Shown here piece after piece: positions 26,088 through 35,340 of a DNA stretch of 64,000 nt. The translations under genes were made by a program, and so were the position numbers. Positions within the stretch are counted from its first letter, which is position 1, and each line of letters begins with the position of its first letter. The stretch covers positions 26,797-90,796 of the forward strand of contig CAJUMR010000007.1 in assembly GCA_910587475.1 (NCBI GenBank). Reading direction: 5' to 3'. The notes below the pieces were generated by a model. That model was not told the origin of the DNA and searched no databases. It worked only from the letters and a program-made list of their open reading frames with translations. This DNA comes from an uncultured Muribaculaceae bacterium (GTDB lineage Bacteria; Bacteroidota; Bacteroidia; Bacteroidales; Muribaculaceae).

Positions 26088-28592
26088 TCAGGGAATGTAG
26101 CGTTTTGATGTTTTCGATCCTCGGCGTTCGATGAAGATGCCGCCCGACGGATTTGTGACTTTGATGCCCTGAAGGTTGTAGTATTCGGCTTCTGCGTCGT
26201 TGTCGTCATCGCTTACGATGCTGTCGATGCCGGCAGATACCGGCAAGGTGACGCGGAACAGGGTCGCATCGTTAAATCCGATGTAATTGGCTCCGGGAAT
26301 GCCGATTACGATAGTTTTTCCTTCGAAAGATATCACGTTTTCCTGTTTCTTGCCATAGTAATCGTCGATCAGTTCTGTCTGCGGTTCTGCAACTTGATAG
26401 TAGTTGCCAAGGGTGTTGATGTACTGTTCGCCGTAAGATATGTTAAGTCCGGTGGAAATACCCATATAGTATGATGGGATCGCACGGGTGTAGTCGACAA
26501 CGAAGTTGACGCGTGAGGGATTTGTGGCGTCGATGTAGATGTCGGCGGCCGCATAGTTAAATTGGCCAAAAGCATTGTTGAATGAAATTTCATAGTAAGG
26601 GTTGATCAATTTGTAGAGACCCGGTTGGGTGATATTTTCTTCAACTTCGCATGTTCCTGAATAGACGTCAATACTTCCGTAGGGCACGAACATGGCATTC
26701 TCTTCGATGGTTGCCCGGCCGATCGATTTCCATTTGTTGTCGGGATGTGCCACATTGTGCATCGGTCCGGTGAGGCCGTGGTGGGTTTCTCCCGCAGCAT
26801 CGCGAGGCACTGCTACGACATAGGTCCAACCATATCCGCCATTGTAGAGAGACTCAAGTTCGGGAATATTGATAATTGACTGGCCATTGACGACGTTGAT
26901 GGTCTTGACTCCGAGGCTGTCGGCTCTTGATGAGATTTTGTCATAAACGACTTCAGGGAAGAACATGTTGGTGTTTTGCTGGAATTCTGAAGCGTTGACG
27001 AGTGCACAGTCGATAGATGTGATGTTATCGCTTGCTGAGAGAATGATGTTGCCGTTTTCGTCGATGACATCATTGGCCCAGACCATTTCATAGGGTTCGT
27101 AACCGGGTAGGCATATCTCAAGATCAGGAAGTGATCCTGAGTATGAGTGCATGTTGCTGACAAATACTGTGTTGTCGTTGAATGAAATTTTTTTGTCAAA
27201 CATTTTGCCCCACGTTCTGCCATTCCATAGGTCGATCTCTTCTACGGGGTCTTTGTTTATATTTTTATAATTGTAGCCCTGCGAAGTTATATAGCCTATG
27301 CCATTGTCTGTGTAGAAGCCGGAAAGAGAGAACGGTATTGTCACTCTGGAGGGGTCTGATGCGTCAACGTAGAGATAGAAGTCTTCGTCGGTTTCGAGAG
27401 GAGTCAGTTTATCGTACATAGGATAGCCTTTTCCGAACGGGTTGGCGATGCGGTAAAGACCCGGGCAGTCGGTCGATGCCTCGATTTCGACGTTGCGTGT
27501 CTGCGCCGGAATGAGCAATTCCTGGTTTTCAAAGTCAAAGACATCTGAAGCCGGCATGCCGACATGGCCGAGGATGTCTGTCATTGATGCCTGGCCGAGT
27601 TTTGTCCACGAGTGTGAATCGGGGCGGTTGATAATGATCGTCCGCATTGAGTAGTTGCTGACGCACTTGTTGTCGGCGTTGAATGGTATGGCAACGACGG
27701 TGATCTTGTCAGGACCGTCACCAGAGAAGTCGAGAGTGAACGAGTCGCCGCTGAATTCCTGATAGATTGTGGTTGTGTCGGTCGGCACGGGGCGCATCAG
27801 ATCTGCGACAGTGGATACCAGGATTGATTGTGTGTGATTGGCCGTGATCACGCGGTAGTGATCGACTTTAGCCGATCGGTTGACCGTTATTTCGGCGGCA
27901 GGTTGGTTTTTTGAACTTACGAATGACGGAGCGCTCATACTGAATTTTACAGGTTCTATTCCGTCAATTTGAAGTGTGCATCCACCTAAATTCACCCCCA
28001 TCGATGTATTTATCATCATCCAGAAGTTGCCGAATTGGATTGTGCCGCTTTCTGCGTAGTAAAATGGTGATCCCGTGGTATTGAACATGAATTCGGAAAA
28101 CCAAGATGGATCAATCATTTCCGGATTGGTTTTGATGCCTGTCGGCTGGAGTCCGCATGTGTAATGACATGTCGAAAGGTCTACATCCAATATTATGTCG
28201 GCATTGCCGAACATACCTTTGAGCCAAAGCTGTGCGGTGTTTTCATCAGTGGAGCTTTCGCGTTGCATCACGGTTATGGATCCATCCCATTCAGGAACGT
28301 CAATTCCATAAATATCGCGGATGTTAATGTTGTAATTATTCATCAACGACTCCGGAAAACTTGCGGTGCCTAATTCCCGCCAGTCGTTCCACTCTGTATC
28401 GGCGGAGGCTACTTTAAGCGGAGCTTTGGTTTGAACTGCGTCGACCGTCTGCGGCATCAAAAGATGCTCAGATCGCTCCAGCGGGAGCTGACGCGTCGAA
28501 CTCAGGACAGGCGTGGCGTCGGGTGTTGCTGCTCCTGCTTGCATGGAAATACATGTCATCGCGATGGCAGCACAAATAAATAGCTTTTTCAT
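26088..28592 (-). CDS. Large modular secreted protein with T9SS-like C-terminal domain
   Basis: Secreted protein of 834 residues that I cannot name. It has a signal peptide (1-21) and then repeated modules of about 200 residues. The repeating pattern is a start such as WTKLGQASM / WKSIGRATI, a middle CPGLYRIANPFG / QPGLYKLINPY and an end YVDASDPSRVTIPF / YIDATNPSRVNFV. The first module begins EWNDWRELGTASF. It ends with the domain AEYYNLQGIKVTNPSGGIFI...SKRYIP, shared with the proteins at 121 and 59526. It has a strong promoter of its own. It is probably a cell-surface adhesin or binding protein, based only on architecture. Confidence 0.8.
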   Translation of the reverse strand: MKKLFICAAIAMTCISMQAGAATPDATPVLSSTRQLPLERSEHLLMPQTVDAVQTKAPLKVASADTEWNDWRELGTASFPESLMNNYNINIRDIYGIDVPEWDGSITVMQRESSTDENTAQLWLKGMFGNADIILDVDLSTCHYTCGLQPTGIKTNPEMIDPSWFSEFMFNTTGSPFYYAESGTIQFGNFWMMINTSMGVNLGGCTLQIDGIEPVKFSMSAPSFVSSKNQPAAEITVNRSAKVDHYRVITANHTQSILVSTVADLMRPVPTDTTTIYQEFSGDSFTLDFSGDGPDKITVVAIPFNADNKCVSNYSMRTIIINRPDSHSWTKLGQASMTDILGHVGMPASDVFDFENQELLIPAQTRNVEIEASTDCPGLYRIANPFGKGYPMYDKLTPLETDEDFYLYVDASDPSRVTIPFSLSGFYTDNGIGYITSQGYNYKNINKDPVEEIDLWNGRTWGKMFDKKISFNDNTVFVSNMHSYSGSLPDLEICLPGYEPYEMVWANDVIDENGNIILSASDNITSIDCALVNASEFQQNTNMFFPEVVYDKISSRADSLGVKTINVVNGQSIINIPELESLYNGGYGWTYVVAVPRDAAGETHHGLTGPMHNVAHPDNKWKSIGRATIEENAMFVPYGSIDVYSGTCEVEENITQPGLYKLINPYYEISFNNAFGQFNYAAADIYIDATNPSRVNFVVDYTRAIPSYYMGISTGLNISYGEQYINTLGNYYQVAEPQTELIDDYYGKKQENVISFEGKTIVIGIPGANYIGFNDATLFRVTLPVSAGIDSIVSDDDNDAEAEYYNLQGIKVTNPSGGIFIERRGSKTSKRYIP

Positions 28593-28635
28593 AAAACAAA
28601 TAAAGATTGGTTTGTAATCGTGTTTTTAACTTGTG

Positions 28636-28666
28636 CAAAGTTATTGATTTTTAGATGGCAAGCCAA
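28636..28666 (-). promoter_or_regulatory. Promoter of the modular secreted protein gene
   Basis: On the minus strand: TTG (28664-28666), a 20-base spacer and TAACTTTG (28636-28643), 44 bases before the start codon. Confidence 0.7.
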
Positions 28667-28802
28667 TTGGGGGTAGCGCTATTAGGTAAAATTTGCAATT
28701 ATTAGGGTAATTTCGCAATTTGCGTAATCCATATATTTTTACGAACTTAGCAGAATATTATAATCCAATCAATTATTCAGCTAAGATCCTTTTTTTATTG
28801 AC

Positions 28803-31481
28803 ATGACTAAAGATTTCCTAAAGACCTGTCTGGCGGTTGCGGCAATGGCTGCAGCCGGAACGAGCGGTGTGGACGCGAAAGTGAACTTCGCGCGCATATT
28901 TTCAGATAATATGGTGCTTCAGCACGATGCCGTAGTGAAGGTCCACGGTACTGCAGCTGCCGGCTCGGAAGTGAAGTTGACGGCCGGCTGGCACAATAAT
29001 AAACTTAAAACCCGCGCCGGAGACGACGGTCAGTGGAGCATCGAACTGCCCACACCCGGATATGGCGGCCCGTTCACGATGACAGCTACGGACCGCGATG
29101 GCGCGGAGACTCTGAGCAATGTGCTTATCGGCGATGTATGGGTCTGCGGCGGCCAGTCAAACATGGAAATGCCTGTCAAAGGCTTTGCCGGCCAACCGTC
29201 TCAGAACACCATCGACCTTATAGCTAAAACGAAACCGTCGCGCGAGCTCCGCCTGTTCATGCAGCCCCGCGACTGGTCGACCACGCCCAAAGACACTGTG
29301 GCAGGTGGCGAATGGTCGTGCGCGACATCTAAGGCTGTGGCCGATTTCAGTGTGGTCGGTTATGTTTTCGGCGACTACGTTCAGGAGGCTCTCGATGTGC
29401 CTGTGGGTTTGATCCAGTGCTGCTGGAGCAACTCGAAGATCGAAGCGTGGATGGCCCGCGAATCATTTGAGACATCATTTCCTGATGTCGAGATGCCTAA
29501 GGCCGGCCAGACGGAGTTCGGATGGCTGACCGGAACGCCGACGTTGCTATATAACGCGATGGTAAATCCGTGGGATGGTTTCCCGGTGGCAGGCGTGATA
29601 TGGTATCAAGGCGAGGCCAACACCCCGTCGCCCGAATCTTACAGCAGTCTTTTCCCTGCAATGGTTGAAGATTGGAAAACAGTGTTCCGCAACGACAATC
29701 TGCCGTTCTACTATGTTCAGCTCGCACCTTTCGGTTCGGAAGGCAACCAGTGGGCCAAGTTCCGTCAGGTTCAGAACGAACTGCTTGATGCGATGCCCAA
29801 TGTCGGCATGGCCACTATCGGCGACTGCGGTGACAGTGTGTTTATCCATCCGCCGAAGAAATTGCCAGTCGGCCAACGTCTGGCAATGCTCGCTCTTGAA
29901 AATACATATGGACGCCAGGGTATATCGGCCAACGCACCGAGAGCCAAATCTGCATCATTTCTCGGCGATGACGGTCGAACGATCGTCATCGACTGGTACA
30001 ACTCTGCAGACGGGCTTACACCGACAAGAGTGCCCCTTCAGGGCTTCGAGGTTGTCGATCCGTTTGGCAAAGTTTATCCGGCCGAGGCCACAGCCTACGG
30101 ACATGATAAGGTGAAGGTGACAAGTCCTGTAAAGAATCCCGTTGAAGTCCGCTACGGCTATCATAATTATTATGAAAGTTCGTTGTTCAACAATGTAGGC
30201 ATACCTGCCGCACCCTTCAAACTCGAACTTCCCAAGCGCAAGAAACCTGCGCTCATGTGGTTTGATGCCGAAGCCAACATCAAGCGCTTCAGCCATCCCG
30301 ACACTATCGACCACTACATCGACAAGATCGCCGATCTCGGCTTCACTCATGCAGCGGTCTGCATCCGTCCGATCACCGGTTATCTCCTCTATGACAGTGA
30401 ACTCGCTCCGGCTTACCGCGGAAACTATGACGACGTGAAGGTTGACTTCGACTATCTCGGCAAGTTCATTGAAGCTGCCCATCGCCGCGGCATCAAGGTG
30501 CTCGCGTCGATGAACACATTCTGTGCTGGTCACAATTTCATCGATAAGGGTCTGATCTATGAGGGCCATCCAGAATGGGCAAGCCGTGTGCTTGATGTCG
30601 ACCGCGGCATCATTCCGATCACAGAGCAGAAGAACAAATATGGGGCGATGGTCAATCCGATAAATCCCGAATATCAGGACTATATCATATCGGTGATGAA
30701 AGAAATCGTGACCAAATATCCTGAAGTCGACGGCATTATCCTCGATCGCGTGCGCTACGACGGCATCACCGCCGACTTCTCTGATCTTTCACGCAAGGAG
30801 TTTGAAAAGTATATCGGACAGAAAGTCAAGAATTTCCCCGATGACATACTGAAACTTCAGAAACTCGACGACAGCGGCAAGTTCAAGGTAGTGCCGGGCA
30901 AGCATTATCTGAAGTGGATCGAATGGCGCACCAAGACGATCACCGATTTCATGGCCCGCGCGCGCAAAGAGGTCAAGGCAACCAAGCCTGATGCGATATT
31001 CTCGACATACACCGGGGCATGGTATCCGTCATATTACGAAGTCGGAGTCAATTTTGCCAGCAAAGACTACGATCCTTCGAAAGATTTCGACTGGGCGACA
31101 CCGGAGTATAAGGATCTCGGCTATGCCGAACTGATCGATCTCTACACGACCGGAAACTATTACACCGACATCACTATCGAAGAAAGCATGGCCAACACCA
31201 ACACAGTATGGAACGAAACCGACAGCGAAGGGCACCAGGGATCGTGGTACTGCGTCGAAGGATCGTGCCAGCATCTGCGCGACATTATGGGCGACAACGA
31301 TGTGCTCGGCGGAGTGCTTGTCGATCAGCTTTACTTCGACAAATCGCGTCTGCCGCGGGCTATCGAAATGAATCTCAAGGCTTCTGACGGTCTGATGATT
31401 TTCGACATAGTGCATATAATCAATGAAAATCTCTGGAAAGAGGTTGAGGATGGTATGCGCGCCGGAGGCAACATCGAATAA
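28803..31481 (+). CDS. Sialate O-acetylesterase fused to a glycoside-hydrolase-like barrel
   Basis: Secreted two-enzyme fusion of 892 residues. After the signal peptide (1-25), residues 27-475 are a sialic acid-specific 9-O-acetylesterase: SGNH nucleophile block GGQSNME (Ser119), WYQGEANT, and the acid/His block ending FIHPPKKLPVGQRLA. From about residue 480 (ALMWFDAEANIKRF) to the end there is a TIM-barrel resembling GHL10/DUF187-type proteins: FTHAAVCIRPITGYL, AHRRGIKVLASMNTF, VDGIILDRVRYDGI. Either domain usually occurs alone at about half this length. The start is the first ATG with a signal peptide. GH20 follows after 18 bases, so the pair is an operon for trimming acetylated sialylated and HexNAc glycans (inference). 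Confidence 0.88.
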   Translation: MTKDFLKTCLAVAAMAAAGTSGVDAKVNFARIFSDNMVLQHDAVVKVHGTAAAGSEVKLTAGWHNNKLKTRAGDDGQWSIELPTPGYGGPFTMTATDRDGAETLSNVLIGDVWVCGGQSNMEMPVKGFAGQPSQNTIDLIAKTKPSRELRLFMQPRDWSTTPKDTVAGGEWSCATSKAVADFSVVGYVFGDYVQEALDVPVGLIQCCWSNSKIEAWMARESFETSFPDVEMPKAGQTEFGWLTGTPTLLYNAMVNPWDGFPVAGVIWYQGEANTPSPESYSSLFPAMVEDWKTVFRNDNLPFYYVQLAPFGSEGNQWAKFRQVQNELLDAMPNVGMATIGDCGDSVFIHPPKKLPVGQRLAMLALENTYGRQGISANAPRAKSASFLGDDGRTIVIDWYNSADGLTPTRVPLQGFEVVDPFGKVYPAEATAYGHDKVKVTSPVKNPVEVRYGYHNYYESSLFNNVGIPAAPFKLELPKRKKPALMWFDAEANIKRFSHPDTIDHYIDKIADLGFTHAAVCIRPITGYLLYDSELAPAYRGNYDDVKVDFDYLGKFIEAAHRRGIKVLASMNTFCAGHNFIDKGLIYEGHPEWASRVLDVDRGIIPITEQKNKYGAMVNPINPEYQDYIISVMKEIVTKYPEVDGIILDRVRYDGITADFSDLSRKEFEKYIGQKVKNFPDDILKLQKLDDSGKFKVVPGKHYLKWIEWRTKTITDFMARARKEVKATKPDAIFSTYTGAWYPSYYEVGVNFASKDYDPSKDFDWATPEYKDLGYAELIDLYTTGNYYTDITIEESMANTNTVWNETDSEGHQGSWYCVEGSCQHLRDIMGDNDVLGGVLVDQLYFDKSRLPRAIEMNLKASDGLMIFDIVHIINENLWKEVEDGMRAGGNIE

Positions 31482-31499
31482 CCGATATAATTGACTACT

Positions 31500-33773
31500 A
31501 TGAAGTTGCAAGCATTAATCGCTGCCGCATTACTGTCGGCAGTTTCAGCCTCTGCAGGCGTGGCGGATTACAATGTCATACCGCGCCCGCAGTCGGTTGA
31601 GGAAAACTCATCGGTTTCGCCGTTTGTGCTCAGCCGAGACGTTAAAATCTCAGCACCCAAGAGTCTGCGTCGCGAAAGCGAATTTCTGAAAGACTATCTT
31701 TCGGCACTTCCGGCGGGAAAATCGTCGGGTAGGATAGAACTTAAAACCGGTCTGAAGTCAGACAATCCCGAGGCCTACCGGATAACGGTCGGGCCGAAAA
31801 ACATCGTTGTCGAAGGAGCGTCGGCGGCCGGAGTGTTCTATGGCATACAGACGCTGCGCAAATCGTTGCCTGCCGACCTGAGTGACGCTGTCGAGATGCC
31901 GGCGGGAGTCATCGAAGATGCACCTCGTTTCGCTTATCGCGGGGCGCATCTCGACGTTGTCCGCCACTTCTTTGATGCGGATGAGGTCAAAACATTCATC
32001 GATATGCTTGCGCTTCATAATATAAATAAGTTTCACTGGCATCTCACCGATGATCAGGGTTGGCGCATTGAGATCAAGAAATATCCGCGTCTCACCGAGG
32101 TCGGCTCGAAACGTGCCGGCACACTGATCGGACGCTATGGAGCCGGCACAGAGATAGACTCGATCCCCGTAGAGGGTTATTTCACTCAGGATGCTGTCCG
32201 CGATATCATCGGGTATGCAGCCGAACGCCACATCGAAATCATACCTGAGATCGATCTTCCGTCGCACATGATGGCTGCGCTTGCGTCATATCCCGAACTC
32301 GGGTGTACGGGCGGCCCATATGAAGTGCTTTGCACGTGGGCCGGATATAAGGACGTACTATGTCCCGGCAAGGACCATACGATGGAGTTTATCGGCGATG
32401 TGCTTACCGAAGTGATGGCGCTGTTTCCGTCTAAGCTGATCCATATCGGCGGAGACGAGTGCCCGAAGGATCGATGGAAAGAGTGTCCCGACTGCCAGGC
32501 GCGCATCAAGGAGCTTGGCATCGTGGCAACTGACGATGCTTCAGCCGAGACACAGCTTCAGGGCTATGTCACCCGCTATGCAGCGGAAGTGGCCCGCAAG
32601 GCCGGCAAGTCAGTGATCGGGTGGGATGAGATCCTTGAGTGTGACGATATTCCGGCCGACGCGGTCGTAATGTCGTGGCGCGGGATCGACGGTGCGGTAA
32701 AAGGCACAGCACGGGGTCACCGGGTGATCCAGACGCCGAATGACTATCTTTATTTTGATTATTATCAATCTGACAATCTCGACAATGAGCCGTTGGCCAT
32801 CGGCGGTTATGTGCCGGTCGACAGGGTCTATGCGTTCGAGCCGTTCAGCGACGGCATGAGCGACGGGCAGAAAGCATTGGTGATGGGCCCTCAGGCCAAT
32901 CTGTGGACCGAATATGTGCCGACGTTCAGCCATCTTCAGTATATGGAATTGCCGCGAATGGCAGCCCTCGCTGAGGTGCAATGGTCATTGCCCGAGCGTA
33001 AGGATTACCATGATTTCAAGTGCAGGATGCCGCGTCTGATCGCAAACTACGAGCGCGCCGGTTATAATTACGCCCGCCATATCGAGGATACGGACGTAGC
33101 ATATCGTCCTGACCGTAAGGCGCGTGCTCTCGAAGTGAAGGCATCGGTCTATCCGGGATCGACGTTGCGCTATACGCTCGACGGAACTCGGCCGAGCGGT
33201 TCGTCTGCAGCATATACCTCGCCCCTGTTGCTCGACAGCGATTGCGTGATTACGGCCGCGTCGTTTGACGGCGAAGGCCGCATGGGTTCTGTGGTTTCAG
33301 ACACGCTTGTCGTGACTGCGCCGACATTCGGAACATGCAAGCTGGCCTATGAGCCTTATTCGCCGTTTGCGTTCGGCGGAGCCGATGCACTTGTCGACGG
33401 TCTGGTCGGGAACGATAATTTCCGCAGTGGCCGTTGGGTCGGTTTTCTCGGAGATCCGTGTGATGCGACAATAGAGTTTGCCAAGGAGGCTGAGGTGTCG
33501 GAAGTTTCGTTCAAAACATGTCTGGTCTGGCCCGAGGGGGCACTTGAAATGCGTAAAGCCGAGGTCTACGGGTCGAAAGATGGAGTTGACTTCGAATTGT
33601 TGGCCACGCTTGATAATCCCGAGCAAGATCCGGCGCAAGGCAACGGAGCCTACAGCCATGTGCTCAGGTTTGATCCTGTTACGCTTAAGGCTTTGCGGGT
33701 CGTGATCACACCATGTGAACCATCGGGCATCTGGAAACGCATTCTTTTTGTCGACGAAATCTCTGCACGCTGA
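31500..33773 (+). CDS. Beta-N-acetylhexosaminidase, GH20
   Basis: Secreted exo-hexosaminidase of 757 residues that removes terminal GlcNAc or GalNAc. Signal peptide 1-22; GH20b domain from NVIPRPQSV (about 27-140); catalytic barrel from RFAYRGAHLDVVRHFF onward with HWHLTDDQGWRIEIKKYP and the catalytic pair Asp319-Glu320 in IGGDECPKDRW. After about residue 515 there is a chitobiase-type C-terminal fold (TLRYTLDGTRPSGSSAAYT) and then a galactose-binding-like F5/8 domain to the end. The ATG at 31500 is preferred over the in-frame TTG at 31491. It follows the esterase fusion closely and ends in a hairpin. Confidence 0.94.
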   Translation: MKLQALIAAALLSAVSASAGVADYNVIPRPQSVEENSSVSPFVLSRDVKISAPKSLRRESEFLKDYLSALPAGKSSGRIELKTGLKSDNPEAYRITVGPKNIVVEGASAAGVFYGIQTLRKSLPADLSDAVEMPAGVIEDAPRFAYRGAHLDVVRHFFDADEVKTFIDMLALHNINKFHWHLTDDQGWRIEIKKYPRLTEVGSKRAGTLIGRYGAGTEIDSIPVEGYFTQDAVRDIIGYAAERHIEIIPEIDLPSHMMAALASYPELGCTGGPYEVLCTWAGYKDVLCPGKDHTMEFIGDVLTEVMALFPSKLIHIGGDECPKDRWKECPDCQARIKELGIVATDDASAETQLQGYVTRYAAEVARKAGKSVIGWDEILECDDIPADAVVMSWRGIDGAVKGTARGHRVIQTPNDYLYFDYYQSDNLDNEPLAIGGYVPVDRVYAFEPFSDGMSDGQKALVMGPQANLWTEYVPTFSHLQYMELPRMAALAEVQWSLPERKDYHDFKCRMPRLIANYERAGYNYARHIEDTDVAYRPDRKARALEVKASVYPGSTLRYTLDGTRPSGSSAAYTSPLLLDSDCVITAASFDGEGRMGSVVSDTLVVTAPTFGTCKLAYEPYSPFAFGGADALVDGLVGNDNFRSGRWVGFLGDPCDATIEFAKEAEVSEVSFKTCLVWPEGALEMRKAEVYGSKDGVDFELLATLDNPEQDPAQGNGAYSHVLRFDPVTLKALRVVITPCEPSGIWKRILFVDEISAR

Positions 33774-33800
33774 TAATTCAGAGTGTTATAAATTAATCGG

Positions 33801-33840
33801 GAGGCCATCGCGGGTTTTCGGCTCGAGATGGCCTTCTTTC
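33801..33840 (+). terminator. Terminator after the GH20 gene
   Basis: An 8-base-pair stem (33802-33809 with 33827-33834) is followed by TCTTTCTT. It falls 28 bases after the GH20 stop and just before the next start. Confidence 0.6.
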
Positions 33841-33858
33841 TTAAAACCGTTAATCGCC

Positions 33859-35031
33859 ATGAATCCATTGTATCTGATTTTGCCGGCCGTTATGTTGTCG
33901 GGCTGTGTCCGGAGTTCTGAAATACGTGACATTGATTTTGAGGTCGAGGAATTGTATTTTGACAATACCAAGGCCGGTCATCGTCTGGCTAAGGACGAGT
34001 ATGATGTCGACAGGGTGGTCTGTCTTTCGTTGCCCGAAGGAATGATGCTTGCCGACGCTGACATTATAAGGCTTACGGATGACCGCATCTTCATTTTGGA
34101 TCAGATGGTCAATAATGCTTTGCTGGCATTCGACCGCAACGGCAATTTTCTGTTCAAGGCCGGCGGTGTCGGTGGAGGACCAGGGGAATTTATCGGCCCC
34201 CCTACAGATTTTGCCGTCAGAGAAGACGGAAGCCTTGTCATATTTGAGAAAGAAAGTCCCAGGTTGGTGATATTTGACCGCAACGGAGAGCTGAAATCGT
34301 CGGAGAAGCTGTCGGAAGGGTGTCCCTATTCGTTTACGGTCACAGACAGAGGAAATCATGCGTTTGCTTACAGTGTGAAGCAAAATTATTTTGAAGGTTC
34401 GGCTGAGCTTGCAATCGTGTCGCCCGACGAAAATCGTATCAACGCCTATTTCCCGATGAATAAAAATCAGAATTATACGCGTAATCTCCGTCCGTTTTCT
34501 ATCGTCAACGGTAAGACTGCATTTATTCCGAACATGAGCGATCGCTTTTATATCATCGAAGGTGACAGCATTTCAAAGGTCTGCCGTGTAAGGTTTGAAA
34601 CCCCGTTTATTTCCGATGAGTTGAGAGACGCTATTCGTTATGGCGGAGATCCCCGGCTTGTCAATAAGGAGAGAGATCGCATACAGTGCATCTATTGTTA
34701 CGAAGAAAATGATCATTGGGTGTCGATCGAGTATGCGCGCGGAGGAGCAGTCCTGAGATACCTTAGAAGTAAAGATGTCGGGTTTGAGACGCCAGGCGGA
34801 AGTATGTTTTTGGGTTTCATGCCGTCCAAAAGCTTCATAATCAGTGGCGATAAGCTGGTGTTTCTTGTTACCGACGAGGATGTCGATGCGATAAGGGAGG
34901 ACTGCGAAGAGGAGGCCGACGGTAGCTGGAACAGCCGTTACACAGAGACTGCCGACGCTGTTAAATCATTGATAGACGGTGAACTTGCCACTCCTGCGTT
35001 GGTGTTCGTCTCGTTGAGTGAGCGGGCGTAG
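33859..35031 (+). CDS. 6-bladed beta-propeller lipoprotein
   Basis: Lipoprotein of 390 residues: lipobox VMLSGC (Cys16) and then a repeated blade pattern. Blades are visible as RIFILDQMVNNALLAFDRNG, FDRNGELKSSEKL and the GGVGGGPGEFIGP loop near residue 110, which is the hallmark of the Bacteroidetes 6-bladed propeller family (BF3164/NHL-like). Function in the family is unclear. A frame extends upstream to 33715 but overlaps the GH20 end and lacks a signal peptide, so 33859 is used. Coding ends 14 bases before the SRP RNA on the other strand. Confidence 0.85.
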   Translation: MNPLYLILPAVMLSGCVRSSEIRDIDFEVEELYFDNTKAGHRLAKDEYDVDRVVCLSLPEGMMLADADIIRLTDDRIFILDQMVNNALLAFDRNGNFLFKAGGVGGGPGEFIGPPTDFAVREDGSLVIFEKESPRLVIFDRNGELKSSEKLSEGCPYSFTVTDRGNHAFAYSVKQNYFEGSAELAIVSPDENRINAYFPMNKNQNYTRNLRPFSIVNGKTAFIPNMSDRFYIIEGDSISKVCRVRFETPFISDELRDAIRYGGDPRLVNKERDRIQCIYCYEENDHWVSIEYARGGAVLRYLRSKDVGFETPGGSMFLGFMPSKSFIISGDKLVFLVTDEDVDAIREDCEEEADGSWNSRYTETADAVKSLIDGELATPALVFVSLSERA

Positions 35032-35044
35032 GGATATAAAAAAA

Positions 35045-35140
35045 GGGTAAGCTGACTACATCGCACCGCTACAACCTCATACCCTTGCTTCGGTCAAGAC
35101 CTGGGGGATTCTGAGGGAGCTGGTCGTGTAGGACTTACCC
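35045..35140 (-). ncRNA. ffs: Small signal recognition particle RNA (4.5S-like)
   Basis: About 96 nucleotides on the minus strand fold as one long hairpin. The ends pair (GGGUAAG with CUUACCC), an inner CCUCA/UGAGG stem follows, and the apical part reads CAGGUCUUGACCGAAGCA: the conserved SRP domain IV with CAGG opposite GAAGCA. It folds with a CUUG-type tetraloop. A T-run follows the 3' end (35035-35044) and a consensus promoter precedes it. It guides membrane proteins with Ffh. The assignment comes from motif and fold read by eye. Confidence 0.85.
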
Positions 35141-35144
35141 GCTG

Positions 35145-35174
35145 CAAAGTTACAAATTTTTTATGACAGGACAA
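35145..35174 (-). promoter_or_regulatory. Promoter of the SRP RNA gene
   Basis: On the minus strand: TTG (35172-35174), a 19-base spacer and TAACTTTG (35145-35152). The predicted start is 5-7 bases downstream, matching the paired 5' end of the RNA. Confidence 0.75.
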
Positions 35175-35281
35175 GCGTTGAAGCGAAAACATGGAGCTAA
35201 CATAGGCTCCGTTATGGTTTATTTGCTAATCGGTTCGTTAATTGTTAACTGATATTAACGATTTTTCAGCGCCATAATGGT

Positions 35282-35325
35282 ATATTACAAAAAAAAGACC
35301 GCACATGGCGGTCTTTTTCGTAATA
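35282..35325 (-). terminator. Terminator of gap
   Basis: A 6-base GC stem (35297-35302 with 35308-35313) extended by flanking A/T pairs and ATTAC/GTAAT. A run of T on either side makes it work in both directions. It lies 16 bases beyond the gap stop codon. Confidence 0.8.
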
Positions 35326-35340
35326 TGGTCAGTTGACTGA

